Source: Thermococcus sibiricus MM 739 (GTDB taxonomy: Archaea; Methanobacteriota_B; Thermococci; Thermococcales; Thermococcaceae). From it: a DNA stretch of 64,000 bases. The translations under genes and the position numbers were made by a program. Below, in pieces: positions 54,346 through 63,957 of this stretch. The notes beneath the pieces were generated by a model. That model had not been told where the DNA came from. It saw only the letters and a list, made by a program, of their open reading frames with translations, and ran no database searches. Each line of letters opens with the position of its first letter. The first letter of the stretch is position 1. The DNA lies in the NCBI RefSeq assembly GCF_000022545.1, contig NC_012883.1:248001-312000 (forward strand). The letters are read 5' to 3'.

Positions 54346-54810
54346 ATGTCAAAATTTGCATTGATTAGGGTAAGAGGTAGAGTGAACGTAAAGAGACCTG
54401 TGAAGGATACTTTGGCCATGCTTAGGCTCCATAAAGTAAATCATCTTGTGATAATTGATGAAAGTCCTTCATATAATGGAATGATCCAGAGAGTCAAAGA
54501 CTACATAACTTGGGGTGAAATAAACGCTGAAACTCTAGCAAAACTCATTGAGAGAAGAGGGAGACTCTCAGGAAATAGACGTGTGACTGAAGAATACGTG
54601 CAGGAGAAACTTGGAATGACTATCAAAGAATTTGCAGAAAAAGTGATTGCAGGGGAAATGACACTTAGTGACTTACCGGGCCTCAAGCCAGTTTTCAGAA
54701 TGCACCCACCAAGGGGCGGCTTTAGAAACAAGAAGAGGAGTTTCAAAGAAGGCGGATCTTTAGGCTATAGAGGGGAAGCAATAAATGAGCTTATAGAGAG
54801 AATGTTATGA
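54346..54810 (+). CDS. rpl30: 50S ribosomal protein L30
   Basis: 154 residues, the long archaeal L7e-like form. [20 protein letters not shown] and [20 protein letters not shown] form the conserved core; the C-terminal half is the archaeal extension. GAGGTGAACTAAG precedes the ATG. Confidence 0.96.
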   Translation: MSKFALIRVRGRVNVKRPVKDTLAMLRLHKVNHLVIIDESPSYNGMIQRVKDYITWGEINAETLAKLIERRGRLSGNRRVTEEYVQEKLGMTIKEFAEKVIAGEMTLSDLPGLKPVFRMHPPRGGFRNKKRSFKEGGSLGYRGEAINELIERML

Positions 54811-54820
54811 GGTGTGCGAG

Positions 54821-55264
54821 ATGATTAGGAGAAAAAGAAAAGTGAGAAAACTTCGTGGTTCCCACACTCATGGATGGGGTTGTAAGAAGAAACACCGTGG
54901 CAGTGGGCACAAAGGCGGTAAAGGAATGGCGGGAACAGGAAAGAGGAAGAAGACAAAGTGGACTTGGGTCATCAAATACATGCCAGAGCACTTGGGTAAG
55001 AGAGGATTTAAGAGACCAGTTGAGGCCCAAAATGAGGTAATGGCAGTTAACCTCAGATTTATAGATGAGCACTTAGATGAATTTATGCAACTCGGCATTG
55101 CCTACGAGGAAGAAGGAAAAATAGTCGTTGACACCACTCAATTTGCAGATAAAGTCCTTGGAAGTGGAAAAATAACTAAGCCTCTCGTTATTAAAGCGAG
55201 GGCATTCTCTCCTAAAGCTGAAGAAAAAATTGTTCAAGCTGGGGGAGAGGCCCTCCTTGCTTGA
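54821..55264 (+). CDS. rpl15: 50S ribosomal protein L15
   Basis: 147 residues, archaeal L27a-like form. The glycine-rich basic N terminus ([20 protein letters not shown]) and the C-terminal [20 protein letters not shown] domain are clear. GAGGTGTGCGAG precedes the ATG at 54821. A 33-base AT-rich gap to secY may hold a weak promoter or terminator. Confidence 0.96.
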   Translation: MIRRKRKVRKLRGSHTHGWGCKKKHRGSGHKGGKGMAGTGKRKKTKWTWVIKYMPEHLGKRGFKRPVEAQNEVMAVNLRFIDEHLDEFMQLGIAYEEEGKIVVDTTQFADKVLGSGKITKPLVIKARAFSPKAEEKIVQAGGEALLA

Positions 55265-55297
55265 TTTTTAATTATTAATATTTTTGAGGTGTAATCT

Positions 55298-56683
55298 ATG
55301 GGAGCAAGGGATTTAATCTATAAAGTGGAGCATGCATTTCCAGAAATTGATCGACCAAAGAGACATGTAGCATTAAAAGAGAAATTTGCATGGACTGGAG
55401 TTGCATTATTATTATATTTTGTCATGGCTGAGATTCCTCTTTTCGGTATACCAGCAGAGGTCCAAGATTACTTTCAAACTTTGAGAGTGGTTCTTGCAGG
55501 TAGAAACGGCAGTCTCTTGACATTAGGTATTGGACCCATAGTAACTGCTGGGATTATCATGCAACTGTTAGTCGGTTCGGAAATAATAAGATTGGACTTG
55601 TCAAATCCAGAGGATAGAAGATTTTATCAAGCACTTCAGAAAGTTTTTGCAGTTTTCATGTGTTTCTTTGAAGCAGGAGTATATGTATTTGCAGGAGCTT
55701 TTGGAAATCCAGCAATTGCAATTAAACTGCTTTTAGTACTCCAATTAGCTTTTGGTGGAATAATGATCATGATCATGGATGAACTTGTAAGCAAATGGGG
55801 AATTGGGAGTGGTATAAGTTTATTCATTGCTGCTGGAGTCTCCCAAACAATCCTGACTCTCTCTCTTAATCCCCTTACGACTAGTGCGGCCCTTGATCCG
55901 TTAACAGGAGAGCCTGCAATAATCGGTGCTATACCTGCTTTTATCCAACATATAATCCAAGGCGATCTTTTGGGGGCCCTTTATAGAAGAGGAATGCCAG
56001 ATATGGTTAGTGTTCTAGCCACTATAGTAATATTCCTTATAGTGGTGTATTTAGAAAGTATGCGGGTTGAGATTCCCCTCAGCTATGGAAGGGTAACTGT
56101 AAGGGGAAGGTACCCAATTAGGTTTATGTATGTGAGCAACATTCCAATCATTTTGACATTTGCTCTTTATGCCAACATACAACTCTGGGCCAGACTCCTC
56201 CAAAGAATAGGTTACCCCCTACTTGGAAGGTTTGATGAGAGTGGTGCGGTAGTTTCAGGATTTGTCAGATACGTGTTGCCCCCTAGGGATATATTCAGTG
56301 TCATGGCCGATCCAGTGAGGGCTTTGGTTTACGCTATATTAACAATATTCTTTGCTTTGATCTTTGGATTCCTTTGGGTTGAACTCACAGGACTTGATGC
56401 AAGGAGTATTGCAAGGCAACTTCAAAGAGCTGGACTACAGATACCAGGATTTAGAAGAGATCCGAGAATACTTGAAAGGGTTCTTCAGAGATATATCCCT
56501 TACGTTACCTTTTGGGGAGCTTTTACATTGGCAGTTGTAGCAGTGCTTGCAGATTTTCTAGGTGCATTGGGAACTGGAACAGGCATATTGCTTACGGTTG
56601 GTATTCTCTACAGGTTCTACGAAGAAATAGCAAGAGAACAAGCAAGTGAGATGTTTCCAGCATTGCGTAGATTTTTTGGATGA
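55298..56683 (+). CDS. secY: Preprotein translocase subunit SecY
   Basis: 461 residues with ten predicted membrane helices, forming the protein-conducting channel of the cytoplasmic membrane. [40 protein letters not shown], the [20 protein letters not shown] stretch and the cytosolic loop [20 protein letters not shown] are family hallmarks. It ends the ribosomal block, as in most archaea. A 92-base gap with a T-rich stretch (56684-56703) follows, then a TATA-like AACCTTATAAACC before the kinase gene. Confidence 0.98.
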   Translation: MGARDLIYKVEHAFPEIDRPKRHVALKEKFAWTGVALLLYFVMAEIPLFGIPAEVQDYFQTLRVVLAGRNGSLLTLGIGPIVTAGIIMQLLVGSEIIRLDLSNPEDRRFYQALQKVFAVFMCFFEAGVYVFAGAFGNPAIAIKLLLVLQLAFGGIMIMIMDELVSKWGIGSGISLFIAAGVSQTILTLSLNPLTTSAALDPLTGEPAIIGAIPAFIQHIIQGDLLGALYRRGMPDMVSVLATIVIFLIVVYLESMRVEIPLSYGRVTVRGRYPIRFMYVSNIPIILTFALYANIQLWARLLQRIGYPLLGRFDESGAVVSGFVRYVLPPRDIFSVMADPVRALVYAILTIFFALIFGFLWVELTGLDARSIARQLQRAGLQIPGFRRDPRILERVLQRYIPYVTFWGAFTLAVVAVLADFLGALGTGTGILLTVGILYRFYEEIAREQASEMFPALRRFFG

Positions 56684-56775
56684 TTTCTTCTTCTCTATCT
56701 TATTCCTGAAAAACCTTATAAACCAATTTTTCTTTGTAGTGTTTGGAGTGCGAGTTTTTATTAAGGTGATATAAA

Positions 56776-57366
56776 ATGCCGTTTGTGGTGGTTATTACAG
56801 GTATTCCGGGGGTAGGAAAGAGCACGATCACACGATTGGCATTGCAGAGGACTAGAGCAAAATTTAGAGTTGTTAACTTTGGAGATATAATGTTTCAAGA
56901 AGCAGTAAAAGCAGGTTGGGTTTCTCACAGGGATGAAGTGAGGAAATTAAGTTTGAAGGTTCAAAGAGAATTACAATTGAAAGCTGCCCAGAGAATTCTT
57001 GAAATATCTCAAAAAGAACCTGTGTTGCTCGATACGCATGCTACAATTAAGACTCCTTTAGGGTATATGTTAGGTTTTCCAAGAGAGGTAATTGAAGTCA
57101 TAAATCCGAGGTTTATGGTTATAATAGAAGCTAATCCGAGTGAGATACTGGGTAGGCGTTTGAGAGATTTAAAAAGAGATAGAGATGTTGAAACAGAGGA
57201 TCAAATTCAAAGACACCAAGATTTAAATAGGGCTGCTACAATCAGTTATGCGATGCATTCCAATGCACTTATAAAGATAATTGAAAATCATGAAGACAAA
57301 GGTTTAGAAGAAGCTGTTAATGAATTGGTAAAAATACTTGATTTGGCGGTGAATGAAGATGCTTGA
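56776..57366 (+). CDS. adkA: Archaeal adenylate kinase (AdkA)
   Basis: 196 residues of the archaeal-type adenylate kinase, which equilibrates ATP, ADP and AMP. The P-loop is GIPGVGKST near residues 8-16. [20 protein letters not shown] and [19 protein letters not shown] carry the AMP and phosphate contacts, and [20 protein letters not shown] forms the lid-like arm. GGTGATATAAA precedes the ATG. It opens a short second transcript unit with the EMC3-like gene, whose start it overlaps. Confidence 0.95.
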   Translation: MPFVVVITGIPGVGKSTITRLALQRTRAKFRVVNFGDIMFQEAVKAGWVSHRDEVRKLSLKVQRELQLKAAQRILEISQKEPVLLDTHATIKTPLGYMLGFPREVIEVINPRFMVIIEANPSEILGRRLRDLKRDRDVETEDQIQRHQDLNRAATISYAMHSNALIKIIENHEDKGLEEAVNELVKILDLAVNEDA

Positions 57367-57886
57367 GGGAGTTTATTTGGCTTTGGATAAATTATTTGGG
57401 CCTTTGGTCATGAATGCTCATCCACTGTGGGTAGTAACCCTCTCTGGTGCCATACTTGGTGGATTTTTCACACTAGTAAATCACTTTTTAATTGACCAAG
57501 AGAAAATGAAAAAACTTCAAAAGATGAGCAAAGAGTTCCAAAAAGAGTGGAAAGCTGCTCAACAGGCAAAGGATGAAAAGAAACTAAGAAAATTACAACA
57601 AAAGCAAATGGAGTTACTAAAGCTTCAAAATGAGGTTATGAAGGACTCGATGTTCAAACCGATGCTCTTTACAATGCCGATATTTTTCATATTCTCTGGC
57701 TGGATGAGAAGATGGTATGTTGAGACTGCAATCGTGAAGTCACCATTTAACTTTTTCCTCTTTGATTGGTTCCATAGGTTCTATCATTCTGCTCTTCCAG
57801 CCAACGAACTTGGCTACATTGGTTGGTACATCTTGACTTCAATGATTGTTGGGCAAGTTTTAAGAAAGCTCTTAGATTCATATTAG
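57359..57886 (+). CDS. EMC3/TMCO1-family membrane insertase-like protein (DUF106)
   Basis: 175 residues. Archaeal DUF106 proteins belong to the Oxa1/YidC/EMC3 superfamily of membrane insertases. Visible are an N-terminal hydrophobic segment ([20 protein letters not shown]), a long charged coiled coil ([20 protein letters not shown] and following), then further membrane segments ([35 protein letters not shown]). The ATG at 57359 has GGCGGTGA 6-7 bases upstream. Location beside secY suits a role in membrane protein insertion. Confidence 0.9.
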   Translation: MLEGVYLALDKLFGPLVMNAHPLWVVTLSGAILGGFFTLVNHFLIDQEKMKKLQKMSKEFQKEWKAAQQAKDEKKLRKLQQKQMELLKLQNEVMKDSMFKPMLFTMPIFFIFSGWMRRWYVETAIVKSPFNFFLFDWFHRFYHSALPANELGYIGWYILTSMIVGQVLRKLLDSY

Positions 57887-57933
57887 TTAAATTTAAAAAT
57901 GTTGCACAAAAAAGCTAAGCGAGGTGGAGAGGT

Positions 57934-58200
57934 ATGAAGACAATGCACAGATCAAGATCATGGAGAAGGAAATACGTTAGGACTCCCGGAGGGAGAACTG
58001 TAATACACTTTGAGAGAAAAAAGCCAAAAGTAGCACACTGTGCAATGTGTGGAAGACCCCTTAATGGGATTCCTAGAGGAAGGCCCAATGAACTCAGAAA
58101 GTTGCCTAAAACAAAGAAAAGGCCTGAAAGACCAATGCCAAACCTTTGCCCAAGCTGCATGCGCAGGATTATGAAAGCACAAGCAAGGGCTACTTTATAA
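57934..58200 (+). CDS. rpl34e: 50S ribosomal protein L34e
   Basis: 88 residues, archaeal/eukaryotic. The start [20 protein letters not shown] and a zinc ribbon made of [10 protein letters not shown] and CPSCMRR are diagnostic. GAGGTGGAGAGGT precedes the ATG. It lies between the EMC3-like gene and cmk in the usual order. Confidence 0.96.
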   Translation: MKTMHRSRSWRRKYVRTPGGRTVIHFERKKPKVAHCAMCGRPLNGIPRGRPNELRKLPKTKKRPERPMPNLCPSCMRRIMKAQARATL

Positions 58201-58226
58201 GGTTAGGTTAAATAAAGGGATGCTAT

Positions 58227-58808
58227 ATGTCAAGAAAATGCCTAGTAATCACAGTGAGTGGTTTGGCAGGAAGTGGGACAACGACTCTCTGTAGAAACTT
58301 ATCTAGGTATTATGGATTTAAACACATATATGCAGGTTTAATATTTCGTCAAATGGCAAAAGAAATGGGAATGAGCCTACAACAATTTCAAGAGTATGCA
58401 GAAATGCATCCTGAAATCGATAGAGAGGTGGATAGGAGACAAATAGAGGCCGCAGAAGATTGTAATGTTGTTATTGAAGGTCGTTTAGCTGGCTGGATGG
58501 TGAAAGAGGCTGATTTAAAGGTATGGCTTGAAGCACCAATTCAAGTAAGAGCTCAGCGAGTGGCCAGAAGGGAAGGCATAAGTATTGAAGAGGCATTCAT
58601 GCAAATTGCCGAGAGGGAAATGCAAAACAGAAAAAGATATTTAAACCTATATGGAATCGATATTAACGACCGTTCAATTTATGATTTAGTGATTAATACT
58701 TTCAAATGGGGTCCTGATGGGGTCTTCGCGATTGTGAAGGCCGCCATCGACCACCTATACCCCGACGGTGACGCGGGGTCGGGTGCAAACCCGGGCAACA
58801 AAAGTTAA
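58227..58808 (+). CDS. cmk: Cytidylate kinase
   Basis: 193 residues. It phosphorylates CMP/dCMP. The P-loop is [49 protein letters not shown] and the lid [20 protein letters not shown] are family features. The last 30 or so codons (from about 58705) are GC-rich, end in [15 protein letters not shown] and coincide with strong potential RNA hairpins. The rest of the gene is AT-rich. This suggests either a recombination joint or an embedded RNA element. Confidence 0.94.
58704..58800 (+). other. GC-rich multi-hairpin element within the cmk 3' end
   Basis: Three helices can form in series. First, GATGG (58716-58720) plus GTCTTC (58722-58727) with GAAGGC (58736-58741) plus CCATC (58744-58748). Second, ACCCCG (58759-58764) with CGGGGT (58774-58779). 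Third, CGGGT (58780-58784) with ACCCG (58789-58793) around a GCAA tetraloop, followed by ACA at 58798-58800. It could be a structured RNA or attenuator, or merely a consequence of GC-rich sequence. Confidence 0.35.
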
Positions 58809-58822
58809 GGAGGTGGAATGAA

Positions 58823-59074
58823 ATGCCAGCAATTGATATTGGGAGGTTAGCTGTAGTTATTGCCGGAAGGAGAGCCGGACAAAAAGTGGTTGTTGTTGAC
58901 ATAATTGACAAGAACTTTGTCCTCGTTACAGGCGCTGGTTTGAACAAGGTGAAGAGGAGAAGGATGAACATAAAGCACCTTGAGCCCCTTCCGGAGAAGA
59001 TTAACATCGAGCGCGGTGCTGACGACGAGGCTGTCAAGGCCGCTCTTGAACAAGCTGGAATAAGTCTTGAGTGA
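58823..59074 (+). CDS. rpl14e: 50S ribosomal protein L14e
   Basis: 83 residues, archaeal/eukaryotic. [20 protein letters not shown] and [20 protein letters not shown] are diagnostic, containing a KOW-like core. GGAGGTGG precedes the ATG. The gene is GC-rich compared with the ribosomal block. In related genomes a tRNA pseudouridine synthase gene (cbf5) commonly follows; here it is replaced by genes on the other strand. Confidence 0.95.
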
Positions 59075-59193
59075 TCTTGAGCGATTTGTTCATTCTCTTT
59101 TCACTTTGCAACCTTTCTTTTCTTAAGCTTCTGCCTGCGATGTCTTGTCAAATTTGGGAGCTTTATTAAGCAAAAAATAGAAAAGGGACATCA

Positions 59194-59976
59194 TTACTCG
59201 GCGTATATCATTTTAATGGTCATTCCACCGTCCACAACGAAGTTCACACCTGTTATAAAGCCGGCTTTTTCGGAATCGGCCAAAAAGGCGCATATGTGGG
59301 CTATGTCCATTGGATCCCCGACCCTTCCTACGGGGTGCTGCTCATGGTCAATCGGCCTTAGGTTTGGCTCCTTTCTTAGCCGTGACTTCTTCCACCTTGA
59401 AGTTTCTATCCACCCGGGGCTCACGCAGACGACCCTTATTCTGTACTTTGCAAGGCTTATGGCGAGGGAATGAGTTAAAGCCACCAAGCCGCCCTTGGAT
59501 GCCGAGTAAGGCTCGGTGTCAGGCTCAGACATGAAGGCCCTCGTGCTGGCGATGTTTATTATGACTCCTCCTCCCCTCTTTATCATCTCTTCGGCCGCAT
59601 AGCGGGAGCAGATGTACGGCCCGGTGAGGTTCACCCTTATGACACGCTCCCACTCCTCAAGGGTTCTCTCGAATATGCTTTTCACGGACATTATGGCCGC
59701 ATTGTTCACGAGTATGTCGACTCCCCCGTAGAGTTCCACGGTTTTTTTGACCATGTTCTTTACAGATTCTTCGTCGGCAACGTCAGTCTTTATGAAGGTA
59801 ACGTCAAAGCCCTCTTTTCTCAGCATTTCCTCCCTCTCTCTGCCAGCCTCCTCGTCTATCTCCGCTATGACAACTTTAGCACCGTTTTGGGCGAACAGCT
59901 GGGCTATGGCGGCGCCTATGCCCTGTCCTCCACCCGTAACTATTGCAACCTTCTCCTCAAGGTTGTAGATGCTCAT
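59194..59976 (-). CDS. Short-chain dehydrogenase/reductase
   Basis: 260-residue classical SDR. TGGGQGIGAAIAQLF is the cofactor-binding motif, with an acidic residue after beta-2 (VVIAEIDEEA) favouring NAD(H). NNAAIM, a serine in NIASTRAF and YSASKGG form the catalytic set. Substrate is unknown; the family includes glucose/sugar and alcohol dehydrogenases. It lies 13 bases downstream of another SDR gene in a minus-strand block ending in a probable laminarinase, so a role in sugar or alcohol redox chemistry is likely. Confidence 0.92.
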   Translation of the reverse strand: MSIYNLEEKVAIVTGGGQGIGAAIAQLFAQNGAKVVIAEIDEEAGREREEMLRKEGFDVTFIKTDVADEESVKNMVKKTVELYGGVDILVNNAAIMSVKSIFERTLEEWERVIRVNLTGPYICSRYAAEEMIKRGGGVIINIASTRAFMSEPDTEPYSASKGGLVALTHSLAISLAKYRIRVVCVSPGWIETSRWKKSRLRKEPNLRPIDHEQHPVGRVGDPMDIAHICAFLADSEKAGFITGVNFVVDGGMTIKMIYAE

Positions 59977-59989
59977 AAATTCTCCCCCC

Positions 59990-60694
59990 TCAGTATTCTG
60001 GTCTCTGGTAGACGGAGCGTAGCATAAGCTCCTCGACTCTGACGTCTTTGGGGAGTTTCAGCAGGCACCTGACGGCTTCTGCTATTTCATCCGGCTTCAG
60101 GTAGCCTTTCTCCTTGGGTTTTCCTGGCTTACTTCCTCCAAAGTACGTGTCAACAGCCCCGGGCCTGAGTTCAAAGAACCTCACGTCTGGGTTCTCGATC
60201 TGGAAAGTCCTGACGAGGGCCCTGGCAGCCCACTTGGTTGAGACGTAGCCCCCTCCGTAGGGAATGAGCCTTGCCGATACGTCGGAGGTTGTCACAAGTG
60301 CCAAACCGCCGGTTCTCTTCAAGCTGTCAAGGAAGGCCTTTAAGGTTCTCCAGACGCCGAGGAGGTTAACCTCTATCATCTCGTGGAACTCCTCTTCGCT
60401 CAGTTCTTCAAGCCGTTTAAAATAGCCTAAACCGGCGTTTGCAACAACAACGTCAACGTCTCCAAAGCGTTCGAGGACTTTCTTTGAAAACTCTTCCACG
60501 CTCTCTGCCTTTGAAACGTCGAGGTGGTGATAAAATACTTCCACACCCTGCTCCTGCATCAGCTCGTGGGCAATTTTTTCCAGCCTATCAACGCTCCTAG
60601 CACCAAGTGCAAGGGCGTAGCCGTCTCTGGCCAGAGCTCTGGCAATAGCTTCCCCTATACCGCGAGATGCCCCTGTTATCACAGCAACCTTCAT
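59990..60694 (-). CDS. Short-chain dehydrogenase/reductase (AdhA-like)
   Basis: 234-residue classical SDR with TGASRGIGEAIARAL; the Arg in GARSVDRLEK after beta-2 suggests NADP(H) use. Catalytic Ser lies in VTTSDVSARL and Tyr-Lys in YVSTKWAAR. The size and the lamA-side location recall the short-chain alcohol dehydrogenase of the Pyrococcus lamA cluster. The start at 60694 has GGAGGTG 6 bases upstream; the frame stays open further upstream only because it overlaps the next gene's 3' end. Confidence 0.92.
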   Translation of the reverse strand: MKVAVITGASRGIGEAIARALARDGYALALGARSVDRLEKIAHELMQEQGVEVFYHHLDVSKAESVEEFSKKVLERFGDVDVVVANAGLGYFKRLEELSEEEFHEMIEVNLLGVWRTLKAFLDSLKRTGGLALVTTSDVSARLIPYGGGYVSTKWAARALVRTFQIENPDVRFFELRPGAVDTYFGGSKPGKPKEKGYLKPDEIAEAVRCLLKLPKDVRVEELMLRSVYQRPEY

Positions 60695-60741
60695 ATTTAC
60701 ACCTCCTTCAAAACAATAGGATAAATGAAAAAACGAAATGT

Positions 60742-63700
60742 TCAATCAGATGGAAGGTAAACATCTATATCCTTAACTTTGCCCTCCCTGACCATTAGGG
60801 CGAGCTCCCCCTTTAGAGCGTTCCCTTTGACCTCAACGCTTTTACCGTCCTTCAGGTGTAGAACGGTTCTTGCCTTGTTAAGGTCGAGCTTCCAGGTGTC
60901 TTTTCTGCCCGGGTTGTGGTAGGTGACTCTACACTTTCCGAGGAAGTTGAAACTCACATTTCCTTCTTCATCAAACAGCCCTTCTGGGAGGGCGGGCTTA
61001 AAGGTAAGGGTCAGTTCTCCGTTTTCCAAACTAAAGGGTTTATCGCCCACGAACATGTTTTTCCATATGCTGAGGAACTCGGCGTTGGCACCTGTAAGTC
61101 TTGCAACGAAGCCTGTTCCATGGAGGGACTCGTCGGGGTAGGCGCTACTGACTATGAACGAGGAATTTTCGAGGGGGCTTCTTCCATAGACTGCCGGGTC
61201 AAGGAAGGCAATGATAACGTGCTTGAAGTCCTGATAGAACTCGTCGTAAACCTTACTCTTTATAAGCTCAAGCATGTACTTGTATTCCATGTGGAGCCAA
61301 ATGGACTCATTTTCTAGCCATCCGGGGGTGAACGCCCTCGCCCTGCCGATTTCTATTGGTTGGTCTTTCAGGGGGGCGTTGAGCTTGTACATCCTCAGCT
61401 TTCTGTCGTAAAGGTCGCTCTCTTTGACATTCCTGTAAACTCTCCTTAAAAGCTCCCTATTCTTGAAAACTCTGAACTGCTTGACGATACCCTCAAGGAA
61501 AAGGGGCATGCTCTTTCTCTCGAACCTTAAGATCTTTACTTCCCCGTCTTCTCCAAGTTTGTATTCTACGGGCTCGTAGTAGAAGTACATCGGAAGTAGG
61601 CCATTGTTCTCTTCCATGGCTTGCTCGAGACCGACCCATAGCTTGTTACGGAGTCTTCTTAGGCCCTCAAGAAGTTTTCCTGTCCTCACTTTTATCTCCT
61701 TGCCATTGAACCCGAGTTTTGTCCTCTCCCTGTACTCCTCGCGCAGTTTTGAGAGATTATCCCAGAGCCAGTGATCCTTCTTTTCGTCATTCCTCTGGTT
61801 GTATTCCTCGATAAACTTGAGTTCCCCACTGTAAAGATCCCAGATCTCCACGGGGATTCTTAGCTCTTCATCGGGGAACTCCTCAAAGGCTTCAATTATG
61901 AGATCAAAGAGCCTTACCAGCTCAGCACTTTCTCCCACTGAGGATCCAAAGAGTCCTGGAAGTCCATTGAGGGCATCGTACCATCCAGGCTTCCCTGCCT
62001 CCATCTCTATTCCAATTCCCGCTGGATCAAGCGTTGCGAATTTAATGAGGGCTAGGTTAAGGAGTTTGGTAATGAGATTTGTCCTATATATTTCTTCTCT
62101 CCTTCCTGCTCTCATTATGTGCTTATGCTCTTTCCTTGAGTCTATTAGTGCCTTCTTCTCTTTATCCTCCACAAGAGAGTTATACTGCCTTACCTTTCCC
62201 TTCTCAACAACATACCTTTTGCTCCTCGGGAGGACAACCATTGAATTATCGTAGTATGTGTAACTATAGTCTTCAAAGAGAAGCTCCTTCTTTTTGTCAG
62301 GGTATATTCCCAAGTAGCTTTCTATTAGGTCTAAGTTATATGTCCAATGATCGCACCAGTAGCCTTCACCGTGGACGGCGTCGATCTCTTCCTCGCAGTG
62401 TTTAAGGATTTGCCTGAGGAACTCCTCTTCGGATACTTTAAGCTTAATCCCACTGTCGTCAAGGAACATAATCAGCCTTCCTGGTGTGAAGGGTTCCTTT
62501 AAGAACTCGGTAAGCGGTTCAGGATTCTCAACGAGCTCTTTAAGGAAGTCGGAATTTTGAACCTTAAGGCGATATTTCACACCATTAATAATGAGCGGAT
62601 TGTAACCGTCTGCCTGTATGAGGTTCATGAAAAACCTTATGTCATAGTTCCTTATCTCGGGATGAAAGAAAACGTTCTCCCGCCTGTTCTGATTAACATC
62701 TCTGTAAGCACCGTTTCCAGTCGAATAGTACTCGGGGGTGAGGGCGAAGTAGTTGTAATCCCTCTCCTGGTCGCCGTGTTTCCTCAGGTAGAGGTAGTAG
62801 ACAAAGGGCCTTTCCTCTTCAAGGACAAGTGGATACCCACCCCGAAGGATGTTATCGAGGTAACACTGCTTGGCGTATTCATCAAAAAGCCTTAGGGAGG
62901 TTCTCGTTGATATATCATTTACTATCTCATCTATTATCGCATTTCCCTCGGCATATTTCTGCTCAAGGTACCTTTTGTCGGCAAAATTCTTTGCGTAGCC
63001 TTCGAGCATTGCTATATGGGGCACGTAGCCGATTACAGAGTAAAGTTTAACATCCTCTCCCGGTTTGAGTTGGAGCTCAATGGGGGAGAATGCCGAGGGG
63101 AGTTTGTTAAAGGTTATCTGTCTCGCCTTGACAAGCTCGCTTAACGGCCTGTTGATGAAGTTTTCGGGCCGGAGCATAGATGTATCACTACCAAAAACAA
63201 GATCAGGGTCAACTATAGGCCTCACAAGTTCGCTCTTTCCGTCTCTGTTTACAAGGGAGATATAGAATGTACCCTCAGTTAGTTCCTCCACCTTTGGGAC
63301 ATCTTCTGTTGAGGATCTGAGCTTGAAGAAGGGCATCCCCTTTTCGAGGTTGTGAACTTCCATCCAAGCCTTTATCGTTGTGAGCATGTACTTTAGGACG
63401 TAGTCGTTTACGCCGTAAGGAACAATAGTGGACATGCCGTCAAGCACTTCAATCCTTTTGGTGGTAGTAGAAATATTTTCTATTGTGACTTTCCTAACGA
63501 GGGCCGGAATCCTCTCCCCTGGGATGGTGTAATAAAGGATGTTGATTTTTAACCCGAGGTCCTTGTTGAGTTCCTCGATCTCAAGCTCGTTCCGCCCAAT
63601 GTACATCCTCTGGGTGGCATGTTCATTGGGAGTGAAAGGCTCGTAGAAGGACCCTTCCTCCGGCAGTTTTATGAATGTCCTGAATCCGTGAGTTCTCACT

Positions 63701-63918
63701 CTCTGATAGGCCTTAACGGCAGACTCAAACTCCATTATTGGATGATCTTTGTCTTGTATACCAAAGGAGCTTATACACTGTGCCCTGTTAACGTAGAATA
63801 CCCAGAGAGGTATACCCCTTTTTCCGGCTATGCCAGGCAGAAAGCTTGCGAATGGCTTGGAATAGTTATAGTTCTCCATAAAAAACCTGCCTTTCTCGTC
63901 GAAGCCATATGGTGTCAT
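60742..63918 (-). CDS. Large GH94/GH149/GH161-like glycoside phosphorylase
   Basis: This 1058-residue protein has the multi-domain build of cellobiose phosphorylase-like enzymes. A beta-sandwich N domain (YGFDEKGRFFMENY, then PWVFYVNR-like strands) is followed by an (alpha/alpha)6 barrel with YWCDHWTYNLDLIESYLG, whose Asp is a candidate general acid, and GIEMEAGKPGWYDALNGLPG. A C-terminal beta domain follows. No signal peptide is seen, so it is cytosolic. Given the adjoining GH16-like end, phosphorolysis of beta-1,3-gluco-oligosaccharides is the likely role; the exact family needs a search. GGAGTGATGAG precedes the ATG. Confidence 0.75.
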   Translation of the reverse strand: MTPYGFDEKGRFFMENYNYSKPFASFLPGIAGKRGIPLWVFYVNRAQCISSFGIQDKDHPIMEFESAVKAYQRVRTHGFRTFIKLPEEGSFYEPFTPNEHATQRMYIGRNELEIEELNKDLGLKINILYYTIPGERIPALVRKVTIENISTTTKRIEVLDGMSTIVPYGVNDYVLKYMLTTIKAWMEVHNLEKGMPFFKLRSSTEDVPKVEELTEGTFYISLVNRDGKSELVRPIVDPDLVFGSDTSMLRPENFINRPLSELVKARQITFNKLPSAFSPIELQLKPGEDVKLYSVIGYVPHIAMLEGYAKNFADKRYLEQKYAEGNAIIDEIVNDISTRTSLRLFDEYAKQCYLDNILRGGYPLVLEEERPFVYYLYLRKHGDQERDYNYFALTPEYYSTGNGAYRDVNQNRRENVFFHPEIRNYDIRFFMNLIQADGYNPLIINGVKYRLKVQNSDFLKELVENPEPLTEFLKEPFTPGRLIMFLDDSGIKLKVSEEEFLRQILKHCEEEIDAVHGEGYWCDHWTYNLDLIESYLGIYPDKKKELLFEDYSYTYYDNSMVVLPRSKRYVVEKGKVRQYNSLVEDKEKKALIDSRKEHKHIMRAGRREEIYRTNLITKLLNLALIKFATLDPAGIGIEMEAGKPGWYDALNGLPGLFGSSVGESAELVRLFDLIIEAFEEFPDEELRIPVEIWDLYSGELKFIEEYNQRNDEKKDHWLWDNLSKLREEYRERTKLGFNGKEIKVRTGKLLEGLRRLRNKLWVGLEQAMEENNGLLPMYFYYEPVEYKLGEDGEVKILRFERKSMPLFLEGIVKQFRVFKNRELLRRVYRNVKESDLYDRKLRMYKLNAPLKDQPIEIGRARAFTPGWLENESIWLHMEYKYMLELIKSKVYDEFYQDFKHVIIAFLDPAVYGRSPLENSSFIVSSAYPDESLHGTGFVARLTGANAEFLSIWKNMFVGDKPFSLENGELTLTFKPALPEGLFDEEGNVSFNFLGKCRVTYHNPGRKDTWKLDLNKARTVLHLKDGKSVEVKGNALKGELALMVREGKVKDIDVYLPSD

Positions 63919-63957
63919 TTCTCATCACTCCTTGTAGATAGAAAGATTAGAGAAGAA

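Noticed and set aside
43451-55264. Unusual gene order or foreign gene in the ribosomal cluster
   Set aside because: The order L3-L4-L23-L2-S19-L22-S3-L29-aIF1-Rpp29-S17-L14-L24-S4e-L5-S14-S8-L6-L32e-L19e-L18-S5-L30-L15 is the normal archaeal arrangement.
62557-62895. Plus-strand open frame opposite the phosphorylase-like gene
   Set aside because: Antisense to a long coding frame with no ribosome binding site; it is a shadow of the real gene.
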